From contig CP095495.1 in NCBI GenBank assembly GCA_023052945.1, positions 1,178,001 to 1,242,000 on the forward strand: DNA of 64,000 nt, given 5' to 3'. The notes beneath the pieces are model-generated. The model saw nothing but the letters and a program-made list of their open reading frames with translations. It searched no databases and was not told the DNA's origin. Source of the DNA: Wolbachia pipientis (GTDB lineage Bacteria > Pseudomonadota > Alphaproteobacteria > Rickettsiales > Anaplasmataceae). Shown one piece after another: positions 55,515-64,000 of the stretch. The translations under genes and the position numbers were made by a program. The first letter of the stretch is position 1, and every line of letters starts with the position of its first letter.

Positions 55515-56795
55515 TTATCCATTAAATCGCTTCATATCTTCAACTTGCAACAAATAAGGACTATCTTTTGGTAGAGTTTTAACAGCTAGCTCAGCATATT
55601 TTGTAAATTGCTTTAAATCACCTTCAATACAAGCCTTTTTTGTCAAGGCAAAATAATGCATTGCCGTATCAGCTTCACATTTATATGCAATGCTTAAATA
55701 TTTCCAGACAAAAGCGTTATTTGGTTCTACATTCAAAATCTGCTCCAGGTAAAAAATCGCCTTTTTTGCATCACCGTGTAATAATAAAGTATGAGATAAT
55801 GCAAGTTTCACTAAATAACTGTTTTTCTCAGATAAATACCTAAGCGATTCCTCATACATTTTTATTGCTTCACTTAAATTTCCGGCCTTATATAGCATTT
55901 CTGCTTTTAATTCATATAGGTATGGGTCATTGCGTGACTCTTGAATCAATGAATTAACTTTAGCAATAGCCTCTTCTATCTTTCCTTGCCTATGGCAAAC
56001 TATAGCATTTACATACTCAGAATTATTTTCATATTTATTAGATAACACATGAATAGGAGCAAAGAAAGAGTCTAACTTTGCAACCACACGCTCAAACTTT
56101 AGTAACTTATCTGCAAAAATTGGTTTTACGTTGTTTTTGACCTTATAATTTTGCACAGCAAATATGCGTTTCTCACTAAGTGGGTGAGTGCGGAAATACT
56201 CCTCGGTGTTCTCATGCTCAATACTTTTAAAATAATCAAAAATCTCTTTCATACCTGAATTATCATAGCCAGATTCATCAAGGTACCTTAAAGCATAGCT
56301 ATCTGCTACACTTTCTTGCTCTTGAGAATAGTTAAAAAATAGCCTTGAACTGAGTGCTACACCACTAAGCAAAATTGCACCAGCAACCTGAGGGTTAATG
56401 ATAATACTAGAAACTAATCCTACCATATAACTAATCATTGCTATCGATTGAAAATAACCCATAGCACTACTCATTTGCAATATATGACCAGCAGATATGT
56501 GAGCAATCTCATGCGCTAATATACCAAGCAGAACATAAGGTTTAGCCGAGTATTGTAAAAGTCCTAAATGAACGAAGATACTGTTGTTGTTAATTACAAA
56601 AGCATTAATCGAATTATCATTAATTATAAAAACTTTCATTCGGTCACTATCAATGTTTGCAGCGAAAAATAAAGGTTGCGCTAGCTCTTTCACTATTGCT
56701 TCCACTTCACTATCTCTAATAATGTTAATAGAGTAAGCATTATTATAATATGCAAAAAAGAACAATAAGGTCAAAAACTTAGCAATTCTAAACAT
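55515..56795 (-). CDS. M48-family metalloprotease with TPR repeats (BepA-like)
   Basis: A 426-residue periplasmic protein. Signal segment at 1-22; the zinc motif is H-E-I-A-H in L-A-H-E-I-A-H-I-S-A-G-H near residue 90-101, with the third ligand Glu in E-Q-E-S-V-A-D near 160-166. Several TPR-like helices fill about 250-420 (Y-L-Y-E-L-K-A-E-M-L-Y-K-A-G-N-L). BepA-type enzymes check outer-membrane protein assembly. It converges with virB2. Confidence 0.9.
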   Translation of the reverse strand: MFRIAKFLTLLFFFAYYNNAYSINIIRDSEVEAIVKELAQPLFFAANIDSDRMKVFIINDNSINAFVINNNSIFVHLGLLQYSAKPYVLLGILAHEIAHISAGHILQMSSAMGYFQSIAMISYMVGLVSSIIINPQVAGAILLSGVALSSRLFFNYSQEQESVADSYALRYLDESGYDNSGMKEIFDYFKSIEHENTEEYFRTHPLSEKRIFAVQNYKVKNNVKPIFADKLLKFERVVAKLDSFFAPIHVLSNKYENNSEYVNAIVCHRQGKIEEAIAKVNSLIQESRNDPYLYELKAEMLYKAGNLSEAIKMYEESLRYLSEKNSYLVKLALSHTLLLHGDAKKAIFYLEQILNVEPNNAFVWKYLSIAYKCEADTAMHYFALTKKACIEGDLKQFTKYAELAVKTLPKDSPYLLQVEDMKRFNG

Positions 56796-56866
56796 GGAAA
56801 TTCTGTGCTTGTATAATTTATAGGAATTCTATATTTTAACACTTAAATTATACAAATTTATAAATG

Positions 56867-57496
56867 CTAGTTTAATTTTTTAACGTAACTGATAAGTTTG
56901 TCGATGGTAGTTAACTTAATTTTATGTTGTTCAGCAAATTTAAGTAACTGAGGTAAGCGCATCATAGAGCCATCATCATTCACCAATTCACACCCTACAG
57001 CTGCATGACTAAAGCCAACTAACTTTGCTATTTCAACACTTGCTTCAGTATGACCATTACGTGCTAAAACCCCACCATCATTTGCAATAATAGGAAAAAC
57101 ATGCCCAGGAGTAATAATATCATCTTTAGTACTCTTTTCATCAATGGCGGTAAGTATCGTATGTGTTCTATCATGAGCAGAAACACCTGTTGTAATGCCA
57201 TAACGCGCATCAATTGATGTAGTAAATGCAGTATGAGGAGTAAGCTTTTCATCCACATTACTTCTCTTCATAAACTCAAGATTTAGTTTATTCATATGAA
57301 GCTTTGTCATAGCTAAAAATACAATGCCAGTACCATACCTAACCATAAAAGCCATATGTTCTGGTTTTACTTTTTCAGCTAAGACAAGCAAATCACCTTC
57401 ATTCTCTCTATTTTCATCATCAACTAAAATGAATAATTTACCGGAACGAGCATCCTCCAATACATCTTCCACAGAAGAAATACCGGGTAGACTCAT
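56867..57496 (-). CDS. ribB: 3,4-dihydroxy-2-butanone-4-phosphate synthase
   Basis: A 209-residue enzyme of riboflavin synthesis that converts ribulose 5-phosphate. Acidic loop D-D-E-N-R-E-N-E-G-D near residue 26, the Y-G-I-T-T-G-V-S-A-H-D-R-T segment near 99 and G-H-T-E-A-S-V-E near 146 hold the metal and active-site residues. Here it is a stand-alone domain with no GTP cyclohydrolase II fused. Wolbachia is known to keep riboflavin synthesis, which may benefit insect hosts. Confidence 0.96.
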   Translation of the reverse strand: MSLPGISSVEDVLEDARSGKLFILVDDENRENEGDLLVLAEKVKPEHMAFMVRYGTGIVFLAMTKLHMNKLNLEFMKRSNVDEKLTPHTAFTTSIDARYGITTGVSAHDRTHTILTAIDEKSTKDDIITPGHVFPIIANDGGVLARNGHTEASVEIAKLVGFSHAAVGCELVNDDGSMMRLPQLLKFAEQHKIKLTTIDKLISYVKKLN

Positions 57497-57525
57497 TGAA
57501 GCATAAGTGGCTGTACCATAATAAT

Positions 57526-58020
57526 TTACTTAAATTCAATCTTAATTATTTTATACAATTTCTCTCCATTTGGCACTGTCACTTCCACATACTCACCGAC
57601 TTTTTTGCCGATTAAGGCACTCCCGAGTGGTGAACTAGTAGATATTAACCGCTTTGAAACATCCGCTTCATATTCACCAACAACTTTATAAGTATATTCT
57701 ACTTCACTGTCATCATCACTCAGCATGCTTAATGTCACAGTTGCACCAAACATTACTGAATCACCAGACAAATTTTTTACTTCTATTACTTCCGCATGTG
57801 AGAGCTTACTTTCTATCTCCATTATACGGCCTTCAATAAAACCTAACCTTTCCCGTGCTGTATGATACTCTGCATTTTCAGACAAATCACCTTGATCACG
57901 AGCATCAGAAATAGCCTGTATCACAGAAGGTTTTTCTTCCTTTAATTTTTCAAGTTCGGCTTGCATATTCTCAAAACCTTCCCTCGTCATAGGAAATTTA
58001 TTAATAATGGATGAAGCCAT
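57526..58020 (-). CDS. greA: transcription elongation factor GreA
   Basis: 164 residues from the ATG at 58020, which follows a TAGGTGGTG ribosome site; the frame opens three codons earlier. N-terminal coiled coil with E-N-M-Q-A-E-L-E-K-L, then D-A-R-D-Q-G-D-L-S-E-N-A-E-Y near 39-51, whose acidic tip enters the polymerase secondary channel. The FKBP-like C-terminal domain has S-P-L-G-S-A-L-I-G. It rescues backtracked RNA polymerase. It lies just downstream of atpA on the same strand. Confidence 0.95.
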   Translation of the reverse strand: MASSIINKFPMTREGFENMQAELEKLKEEKPSVIQAISDARDQGDLSENAEYHTARERLGFIEGRIMEIESKLSHAEVIEVKNLSGDSVMFGATVTLSMLSDDDSEVEYTYKVVGEYEADVSKRLISTSSPLGSALIGKKVGEYVEVTVPNGEKLYKIIKIEFK

Positions 58021-58029
58021 AATCACCAC

Positions 58030-59571
58030 CTAAACGCAATTAAATTGAGTAACGAAATTACTCACAATGTTAAAAATATCACCTTTTATATCATTACTCA
58101 TGTCATTTGACAACTTTTTTAAAACCCCAGGGTGTACAGTATGAAAATAATTAATAAGATCATGTTCAAATTTATTAATGTAACTTATTCGTATTTTACT
58201 TAACTGATTATATAGGTTAGAAAAAATATACATCAGCACTACCTGCTCTTCTATTGACATAGGTAAATGTTGTTTTTGCTTTAATAACTCGACAAGATAT
58301 TTACCCTTATTCAAGGATAATTGAACACTAGCATCAAGATCAGAACCAAATTTTGCAAAATCTTCTAATTCTCTATACTGAGCTAAGCTTAGCTTTATAG
58401 AACTAGCAACTTTCTTCACAGACTTTAGTTGTGCAGCAGAACCAACCCGTGAAACTGACAAACCTATATTTACTGCAGGTCGAAATCCTTTATAAAATAA
58501 TTCAGACTCAAGAAAGATCTGCCCATCGGTAATTGAAATAACATTTGTTGGCACATACGCAGATACATCACCAGCTTGAGTTTCGACAATCGGCAAAGCA
58601 GTTAAAGACCCCTGCCCTTTTTTATCAGACATTTTAGCAGCTCTTTCAAGCAAGCGAGAATGTACATAGAATATATCTCCAGGGTAAGCTTCACGACCAG
58701 GAGGACGTCTGAGCAATAAAGACATCTGCCTATATGCCACAGCATGCTTAGATAAATCATCATATATAATCAAACAATGCATTCCATTGTCACGGAAAAA
58801 TTCCCCAATAGTGCAACCAGCATAAGGTGCTAAAAATTGCATAGGCGCGCAGTCAGATGCACTAGCCACAACTACAGTTGTATACTCTAATGCTCCGCTT
58901 TCTTTCAGCTTATTTACCACTTTTGCTACTGTTGAAATTTTTTGTCCAATAGCAACATAAACACAGTAAATTTTTTGATTTTCGTTTACCTCATCGTTAA
59001 TCTTCTTCTGATTGATAATAGTATCAAGCGCAATAGTAGTTTTACCAATTTGTCTATCGCCAATAATTAATTCACGCTGCCCTCTACCTATTGGAATTAG
59101 CAAATCTATAATTTTAATTCCTGTTTGCAGTGGCTCATGCACAGACTTACGATCAATAATGCCTGGCGCTTTAGATTCTATATCCATTCTGTTTTTGGCT
59201 CCAATTTCCCCACCGTCGTCTATAGGATGGCCCAACGCATTTACAACTCTCCCTAACAATTCATGCCCTATAGGCACCTGCACAACATCACCACTACATT
59301 TTACAACGTCCCCTTCTTTCACATCACGGTCATTACCAAGCACAACTATTCCAGCCGTATCATGATCTAAATCAAGAACTATTCCTTCTACACCGCTTGC
59401 AAAAAATACCTTTTCACCGAATTTTGCTTTTTCCAGCCCATAAACCAATGCGATACCATCTGTTACTGAAATTACTTCACCTATATTTTCTCGCTTTATA
59501 GGATTATCAAACGTCTCAACTTTTTCCCTTATTACACTTGCTATCTCAGAAACATTCATACTGTTCTTCAT
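58030..59571 (-). CDS. atpA: ATP synthase F1 subunit alpha
   Basis: A 513-residue subunit of the F1 catalytic head. Walker A-type G-D-R-Q-I-G-K-T-T near 170-178, [11 protein letters not shown] near 263 and the arginine-finger region [10 protein letters not shown] near 367 are present. The start ATG overlaps the end of atpH by 4 bases, so the pair is translated together. The other atp genes are not in this window, in line with the split atp operon of Rickettsiales. Confidence 0.97.
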   Translation of the reverse strand: MKNSMNVSEIASVIREKVETFDNPIKRENIGEVISVTDGIALVYGLEKAKFGEKVFFASGVEGIVLDLDHDTAGIVVLGNDRDVKEGDVVKCSGDVVQVPIGHELLGRVVNALGHPIDDGGEIGAKNRMDIESKAPGIIDRKSVHEPLQTGIKIIDLLIPIGRGQRELIIGDRQIGKTTIALDTIINQKKINDEVNENQKIYCVYVAIGQKISTVAKVVNKLKESGALEYTTVVVASASDCAPMQFLAPYAGCTIGEFFRDNGMHCLIIYDDLSKHAVAYRQMSLLLRRPPGREAYPGDIFYVHSRLLERAAKMSDKKGQGSLTALPIVETQAGDVSAYVPTNVISITDGQIFLESELFYKGFRPAVNIGLSVSRVGSAAQLKSVKKVASSIKLSLAQYRELEDFAKFGSDLDASVQLSLNKGKYLVELLKQKQHLPMSIEEQVVLMYIFSNLYNQLSKIRISYINKFEHDLINYFHTVHPGVLKKLSNDMSNDIKGDIFNIVSNFVTQFNCV

Positions 59572-60128
59572 ACAAAATTCCTTACTTTTAATATTTCCAT
59601 TTTACTTAAGTCAACTAACCTATCTAAGTAACTTTTTAGCGAAGCGTCGATCAAATTAAAACCATACCTAACTACGAAGCCACCTAGTATAGAAGAGTCA
59701 ACCACATTGCTTACTTTTATTATTTTACCAAGAAAGCTCAAAGATTCAGTAATTATTTTTATATCAGATTCCTTTAAAGCTTCTGCTGACTTTATAGTAA
59801 TTTCGAATTCATTTTCATTTTCTTTTGCAAGACTTAAGAATTTTTCTAATATAAGGATCAATAAACTAGAGCGTTTGTTTGCAAATATAACCATAATAAA
59901 TTTTACTAAATTTTCACTCAAGTGCTCATTTATAGAAAGCATCACTTCTTTTTTGTGTGCAAAAGAAATCATAGGATGAGATAGGTACACAAAAACATCA
60001 CGTTGATCCTTAAAAAAAGCCAATAAAAATTCTACTTCTTTCCTTATAATACCTAACCTGCTTCCTGAGACATGAAACAGCACTCTAGCGTAAGATGAAA
60101 CTAAATTATTGTATTGGGTCTTTTTCAT
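59568..60128 (-). CDS. atpH: ATP synthase F1 subunit delta
   Basis: A 186-residue stalk subunit joining F1 to the Fo b dimer. N-terminal Y-A-R-V-L-F segment near residue 13, a helical N-domain to about 105, then the C-terminal [11 protein letters not shown] near 144-154 and L-K-S-Y-L-D-R-L. It directly precedes atpA with an ATGA overlap. Confidence 0.9.
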   Translation of the reverse strand: MKKTQYNNLVSSYARVLFHVSGSRLGIIRKEVEFLLAFFKDQRDVFVYLSHPMISFAHKKEVMLSINEHLSENLVKFIMVIFANKRSSLLILILEKFLSLAKENENEFEITIKSAEALKESDIKIITESLSFLGKIIKVSNVVDSSILGGFVVRYGFNLIDASLKSYLDRLVDLSKMEILKVRNFV

Positions 60129-60169
60129 ATTAAATCCAGCAAATCTAAATTAATTCAGCTACAAATCTT

Positions 60170-60520
60170 CTATTTTTCAATCCAAGCATTTTTTATATAA
60201 ACAGGTCCTCTCTTTAAGGAAAGAAAACATAAATCATATCTGACTGAATAATCTAAAAAACTAAGGTTTGTACTTAAGAAATACTTAGAAGAATTTATAA
60301 TAGACTGACATTGAAGATGAGATATCGGTATTTCTTTTCCAAGTAAACTTGTTTTAACTTCTATAAAAATCAGCTCCTTTTTTTTAGATACAATTAAGTC
60401 AATTTCACCGAACTTACAACGGTAACGGCGTTTTATAACATTATACCATTTCAGCTTTAAATATGCCAAAACTAACAATTCGCCAAAGTAACCTACAAAG
60501 TAGCGTAACCTACTTACCAT
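60170..60520 (-). CDS. YraN/UPF0102-family putative nuclease
   Basis: A 116-residue protein with the restriction-endonuclease-like core: R-Y-R-C-K-F-G-E-I-D-L-I near residue 33-44, then I-F-I-E-V-K-T near 52-58, giving the E-D-(E)x-K triad. The family is widespread, often near rRNA and translation genes, and of uncertain role in DNA processing. It lies between rplQ and atpH on the same strand. Confidence 0.85.
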   Translation of the reverse strand: MVSRLRYFVGYFGELLVLAYLKLKWYNVIKRRYRCKFGEIDLIVSKKKELIFIEVKTSLLGKEIPISHLQCQSIINSSKYFLSTNLSFLDYSVRYDLCFLSLKRGPVYIKNAWIEK

Positions 60521-60543
60521 AAGAAGAACAATTATGATAACAA

Positions 60544-60972
60544 TTAACTTTGTGTAACTACTTTGCCTCCTTCTCTATTTTTACTATAAACCTTACCTCT
60601 TGCTGCAATATCCCTATTAACCAATTCTATTACTGCCATTGAAGCGCAATCACCCTTTCGAGTGCTAAATTTTATTATTCTAGAATACCCACCTTTACGA
60701 TCTTGATAACGGCTGGCTAAGACGTTTAATAACTTATCAACTGCTAACTTACTATTATGAAGGCGTGAAAGCAAAAGTCTTCTACCATGTAAAGTATTCT
60801 TATTCTTAGCAATTGTAATAAACTTTTCGACATATGGACGAAGTTCCTTAGCTTTTGGTAAAGTAGTTACAATCTGCTCATGGTTAATTAATGAGATAGA
60901 TAAATTCTTTAATGTCGATAATCTATGTTCAGTGCAACGAGATAGCTTACGTTTTTTTATTCCATGTTTCAT
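60544..60972 (-). CDS. rplQ: 50S ribosomal protein L17
   Basis: A 142-residue protein starting M-K-H-G-I-K-K-R-K-L-S-R, with H-R-L-S-T-L-K-N-L near 17 and S-R-Y-Q-D-R-K-G-G-Y-S-R near 86. It is the last gene of the alpha operon, 7 bases after rpoA. Its slightly extended basic tail is normal for this group. Confidence 0.95.
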   Translation of the reverse strand: MKHGIKKRKLSRCTEHRLSTLKNLSISLINHEQIVTTLPKAKELRPYVEKFITIAKNKNTLHGRRLLLSRLHNSKLAVDKLLNVLASRYQDRKGGYSRIIKFSTRKGDCASMAVIELVNRDIAARGKVYSKNREGGKVVTQS

Positions 60973-60979
60973 ATATCAC

Positions 60980-62048
60980 CTAATCTTCATCAGTATGTTG
61001 TTTAGCCAACTCATCTATATCCTTAGGTGGCCAGTTTAGCACATTCATACTCAAAGACAAGCCAAAATTAGCCAAAACTGCCTTAATCTCATTCAAAGAC
61101 TTCCTGCCAAAATTAGCAGTTCTTAACATTTCACCTTCTGTCTTTTGCACAAGATCACCTATATAAGTGATGTTTTCATTTTTCAGACAGTTATGAGACC
61201 TGACAGATAACTCCATTTCATCTACCTTACGCAATAAGACAGGGTCATAACCCAAATCTTTAGCACCACTAGACGAAGAAACCTGCGATTTTTTATAACT
61301 TACATCAGAACTAATAAAGGGCTGAAGTTGCTCCTGTAATATTCTTGCAGCAGAGTCAACAGCTTGACTTGGAGAGATTGTACCATCAGTCTCAATTGAC
61401 AATATCAGCTTATCCTTATCAGTCACTTGGCCAACACGACTATTCTCTACCCTGTACGAAACCCTGTTGACAGGGCTATACAAAGCATTAACTGGAATAA
61501 AACCAATTAAATCCTGTTCATTCATAAGCTTCACAAGTTCATTTTCTTTATACTTAGTTACAGGAAGATAACCTTTTCCGCTAGCCACATATATGGTCAT
61601 GTTAAGCTCTACATTTTGCCCCAGCGTACATATTAACAAACCCCTATTAACAATAGAGCATTGATCACCAGTTTCTATCATCCCAGCTAACACCTGGCAA
61701 GGCCCCTTTAGCGTTTAAATTTAAGCATTTATTAGAAGCACCATTTAATTTACACCTCAACATGCCCATATTTAATACTATATCAGTTACGTCTTCTCTT
61801 ACCCCTTGAATTGAAGTAAATTCATGAGTTACACCTTCAATTTTTATTCCATAAACAGCACTACCTTTAAGAGAAGATAACATTACACGTCTTAATGCAT
61901 TACCTAATGTTAAAGCAAAACCACTTTCCAACGGTTCTAGGACTATATCACTTTTTTCACTTGAATCATCTGATATTACCTTAACTGAACTAGGTTTAAT
62001 CAATTTATCTAAATTGCTACAGAGAGAAACATCATTATTATAATACAT
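60980..62048 (-). CDS. rpoA: RNA polymerase subunit alpha, frameshifted as read
   Basis: Two frames: 61665-62048 begins M-Y-Y-N-N-D-V-S-L and holds [16 protein letters not shown]; 60980-61693 carries the rest of the N-terminal domain, the linker, and the C-terminal domain ([10 protein letters not shown] and G-R-K-S-L-N-E-I). The shift falls at a G4 run (61703-61706, C on the plus strand); with three G the frame is continuous over 355 residues, the length expected for this protein. An intact alpha subunit is essential, so sequencing error, transcriptional slippage or ribosomal frameshifting must be considered. Confidence 0.9.
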
Positions 62049-62455
62049 AAAACAACCTTTTCAAATATCCTATACTCTTCTTTTTTTCTTAACCTGCACC
62101 CATTATGAGGAATTGCGGTTTTATCTGCAATTGAAGTCACATTCAACCCACAGCTCTGAAATGCTTTAACCGCAGCTTCGGTACCAAAGCCAGGACCACG
62201 AATTATTACAGAGACAACCTTCATACCAAATCTCTCCATTGCATTCTTCGCAGCAGCCTCCGCAGCCTTACCTGCAGCATAAGGTGTGGATTTTCTCGAA
62301 CCTGAAAAACCACATGCACCCACAGAAGTTTGACATAGCGTATTACCATGAACATCAGTTACATTTACAAAAGTATTATTAAAAGTTGCACGAATATGAA
62401 CAACACCAGTAATAAACTCCTTTGTACTCTTACCAACCGTTTTGACTTTTTTCAT
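62009..62455 (-). CDS. rpsK: 30S ribosomal protein S11, C-terminus shifted as read
   Basis: The first ~122 residues are normal S11 ([29 protein letters not shown] and P-H-N-G-C-R). After R-K-K the expected K-K-R-R-V and stop are replaced by E-E-Y-R-I-F and about 15 more codons running into rpoA. Adding one base to the A7 run at 62081-62087 restores R-K-K-R-R-V and a stop at 62070. As read, S11 is 148 residues instead of about 128. Confidence 0.9.
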   Translation of the reverse strand: MKKVKTVGKSTKEFITGVVHIRATFNNTFVNVTDVHGNTLCQTSVGACGFSGSRKSTPYAAGKAAEAAAKNAMERFGMKVVSVIIRGPGFGTEAAVKAFQSCGLNVTSIADKTAIPHNGCRLRKKEEYRIFEKVVLCIIIMMFLSVAI

Positions 62456-62479
62456 TAAAACTCACAATAATAATAAATT

Positions 62480-62848
62480 TTATTTTTTCCCAGCAATAGG
62501 CAACCGAGATCTACCTTTACGAGTCTTAGCATTAGTATGAGTCCTTTGCCCTCTCACAGGTAAACCTTTTCTATGTCTCACTCCTCTATAGCATCCCATT
62601 TCCACTAAAGATTTTATGTTCATAGCCACTTCTTTCCTGAGCTCACCTTCTATAACATAATTTTGTCTAATGAAACTGCTGATCTTTTCTATATCTTCAT
62701 CTCGTAATTCTGAAACACGTTTGCGCTTATCAACTTCACAAGCGTGACAAATTACATTCGCAGTAGCAATACCTATACCATATATATAAGTTAATGCAAA
62801 AGGAACACATTTCCTCACTGGAATATTTATGCCTGCAATACGTGCCAC
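62480..62848 (-). CDS. rpsM: 30S ribosomal protein S13
   Basis: A 122-residue protein of the small-subunit head. It starts [10 protein letters not shown], has L-T-Y-I-Y-G-I-G near residue 19, [19 protein letters not shown] near 88 and a basic end K-T-R-K-G-R-S-R. Typical length. Ordinary place between adk and rpsK. Confidence 0.96.
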   Translation of the reverse strand: MARIAGINIPVRKCVPFALTYIYGIGIATANVICHACEVDKRKRVSELRDEDIEKISSFIRQNYVIEGELRKEVAMNIKSLVEMGCYRGVRHRKGLPVRGQRTHTNAKTRKGRSRLPIAGKK

Positions 62849-62907
62849 TGGTACCTCGATACTTTATTAATAACAACTCTTAATTTATACCATAAAACAA
62901 CTCAGAG

Positions 62908-63549
62908 TCAAACCAAATTACAAGAAATTTTACTTTCAATCTCTTGCGTTACCTCATCAACACTCAAATTAGCGTCAATTGTTAATAATTTGCCTTTATA
63001 ATACTCGCGTAAACCTTTCATTTGAAGGTGATATTCACTTATTCTCTTATTAATTGCAGACATATCAGCATCATCAATTCTTTTCTCTAACCTCGTACTT
63101 TTACATTTAGCACAAGTAGTACTCTTAAAAGAAGATACACTATATATGCTTTTACAGTCCAAACACGCGAGACGATTTTTTAATCTATCGATTGCAATAT
63201 TATCGTCAAGCTGCAGTTCAATTACAATATCAACATCCCTATTATATTTTTCTTGCAAAACTTGAGTCAAAAAATGAGCCTGGTTTAAATTTCTCGGAAA
63301 ACCATCTAATAAGCAATTATCATCCATTAATGCAAGCTGGTCATGCAATAATCCACATATAATTTCATCTTGAATTAAATTACCAGATTCCACGGTACCC
63401 TTTATTTTTTTACCTAACTCACTGCCATCAGATATAATATTCCTTAATAAATCTCCCACTGAAATTAATTTTAAATTATATTTTGCTATTAACAAGCTTG
63501 ACTGAGTACCTTTACCAGAACCTGGAGGACCAAAAATCGTAATGATCAT
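62908..63549 (-). CDS. adk: adenylate kinase
   Basis: A 213-residue enzyme interconverting AMP, ATP and ADP. P-loop [10 protein letters not shown] at 7-16, D-G-F-P-R-N-L-N-Q near 81, and a zinc-type lid with C-L-D-C near 126-129 and C-A-K-C near 145-148. It overlaps secY by 4 bases and lies between secY and rpsM, the standard order in this operon. Confidence 0.96.
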   Translation of the reverse strand: MIITIFGPPGSGKGTQSSLLIAKYNLKLISVGDLLRNIISDGSELGKKIKGTVESGNLIQDEIICGLLHDQLALMDDNCLLDGFPRNLNQAHFLTQVLQEKYNRDVDIVIELQLDDNIAIDRLKNRLACLDCKSIYSVSSFKSTTCAKCKSTRLEKRIDDADMSAINKRISEYHLQMKGLREYYKGKLLTIDANLSVDEVTQEIESKISCNLV

Positions 63550-64000
63550 CTTACTTTCCTCGTTTTAGACTCATATTTCTTTATCCAGCTATCGTACCTA
63601 TTCGAAAAAATATAAGATTGTATTTGCATAATAGTATCAGTAATAACGTTCACTATAATCAGTAAACTCGTCCCACCAAAAATAAATGGTATATCATAAT
63701 AATATCTCATAACTTCAGGTACAGTACATATGACTACCAAATACGCAGAGCCAATGAATGTCAACTTAAAAACTATATCTTGAAGGTAATCAGAAGTATG
63801 TTTCCCAGGCCTTCTACCAGGTATAAAACCACCATTTTTTTTAAGAAAATCTGCGTTTTCCTCTGGATTAAATATAAAATTGGTATAGAAAAAATTAAAA
63901 AATACTATCAGCACCAAATAGGCTACAATATATACTACTTTATTTGCCATAAAGTAATTTAAAATAAAATCAGAAAAAGCGTGCCCCTTATAGAAATTTG
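63546..64000 (-). CDS. secY: preprotein translocase SecY, C-terminal part
   Basis: The frame continues beyond the window edge: residues before the ATG at 63950 ([12 protein letters not shown]) are in frame, so this is an internal Met. The visible part has helices 8-10, the cytosolic loop [22 protein letters not shown] and the final helix with [12 protein letters not shown]. SecY is the channel of the Sec translocon. Confidence 0.93.
   Translation of the reverse strand, partial: NFYKGHAFSDFILNYFMANKVVYIVAYLVLIVFFNFFYTNFIFNPEENADFLKKNGGFIPGRRPGKHTSDYLQDIVFKLTFIGSAYLVVICTVPEVMRYYYDIPFIFGGTSLLIIVNVITDTIMQIQSYIFSNRYDSWIKKYESKTRKVR

Overview
The window is an AT-rich alphaproteobacterial chromosome segment that I read as Wolbachia (Anaplasmataceae, Rickettsiales). 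The evidence is the housekeeping gene set (Wolbachia-like FtsA, RpoA, TolB, CcmC, PurA and PDRP, and a lone VirB2 pilin), five copies of an IS5-family element that matches ISWpi1 of Wolbachia, further Wolbachia-type insertion sequences, a group II intron, ankyrin-repeat and coiled-coil proteins, and many short intergenic palindromes. Family names come from recognising the protein sequence; no database search was run.

Layout. 1-2 kb: a partial DUF721 gene, a broken lipoprotein, iscX, tRNA-Leu and rpsD. 2-4.2 kb: tkt carrying an in-frame palindromic repeat insertion. 4.2-17.4 kb: a mobile-element zone with two ISWpi1 copies, two identical broken IS110 copies, one IS4 element with an 11-bp target duplication, and two copies of a ~0.5 kb non-coding repeat, interleaved with argB, ysxC, prfA, a GNAT gene and an AEC transporter. 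17.5-28.3 kb: mostly housekeeping (PAS protein, porin, UDG, def, ftsA, map, MFS transporter, rsmH-ftsL, an NDUFS4-like subunit, rplY-pth). 28.3-35.7 kb: an IS630 remnant, a decayed gene-transfer-agent (GTA) tail module, and an ankyrin gene cut by a group II intron and bounded on both sides by ISWpi1. 35.7-49.2 kb: ftsB, rpmJ, PDRP, ccmC, a 534-residue orphan, purA, a frameshifted coiled-coil gene, infA-maf, tolB, rnj, dnaJ and tRNA-Arg. 49.3-52.5 kb: an ISWpi1 copy, an ISXO2-type remnant, and an accessory restriction-modification pair (D12-class adenine methylase plus a HaeIII-family endonuclease stopped by an amber codon). 52.5-64 kb: HlyD, fabG, virB2, an M48 protease, ribB, greA, atpA-atpH, a YraN protein, and the end of the ribosomal-protein operon (rplQ, rpoA, rpsK, rpsM, adk, secY).

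Most intact genes serve translation, division, cofactor and nucleotide metabolism, envelope biogenesis and respiration. The accessory part is strongly decayed. Several breaks are one-base changes in homopolymers, including rpoA and rpsK, so sequencing error must be excluded for those. Leads worth following: the IS110 copies, whose long 5' non-coding end looks like a bridge-RNA locus with guide-like matches to the target and to the element's own right end; the restriction-modification pair in which only the methylase is intact; palindromic repeats inserted within tkt; the A7/A8 switch in ISWpi1; and the GTA remnant.
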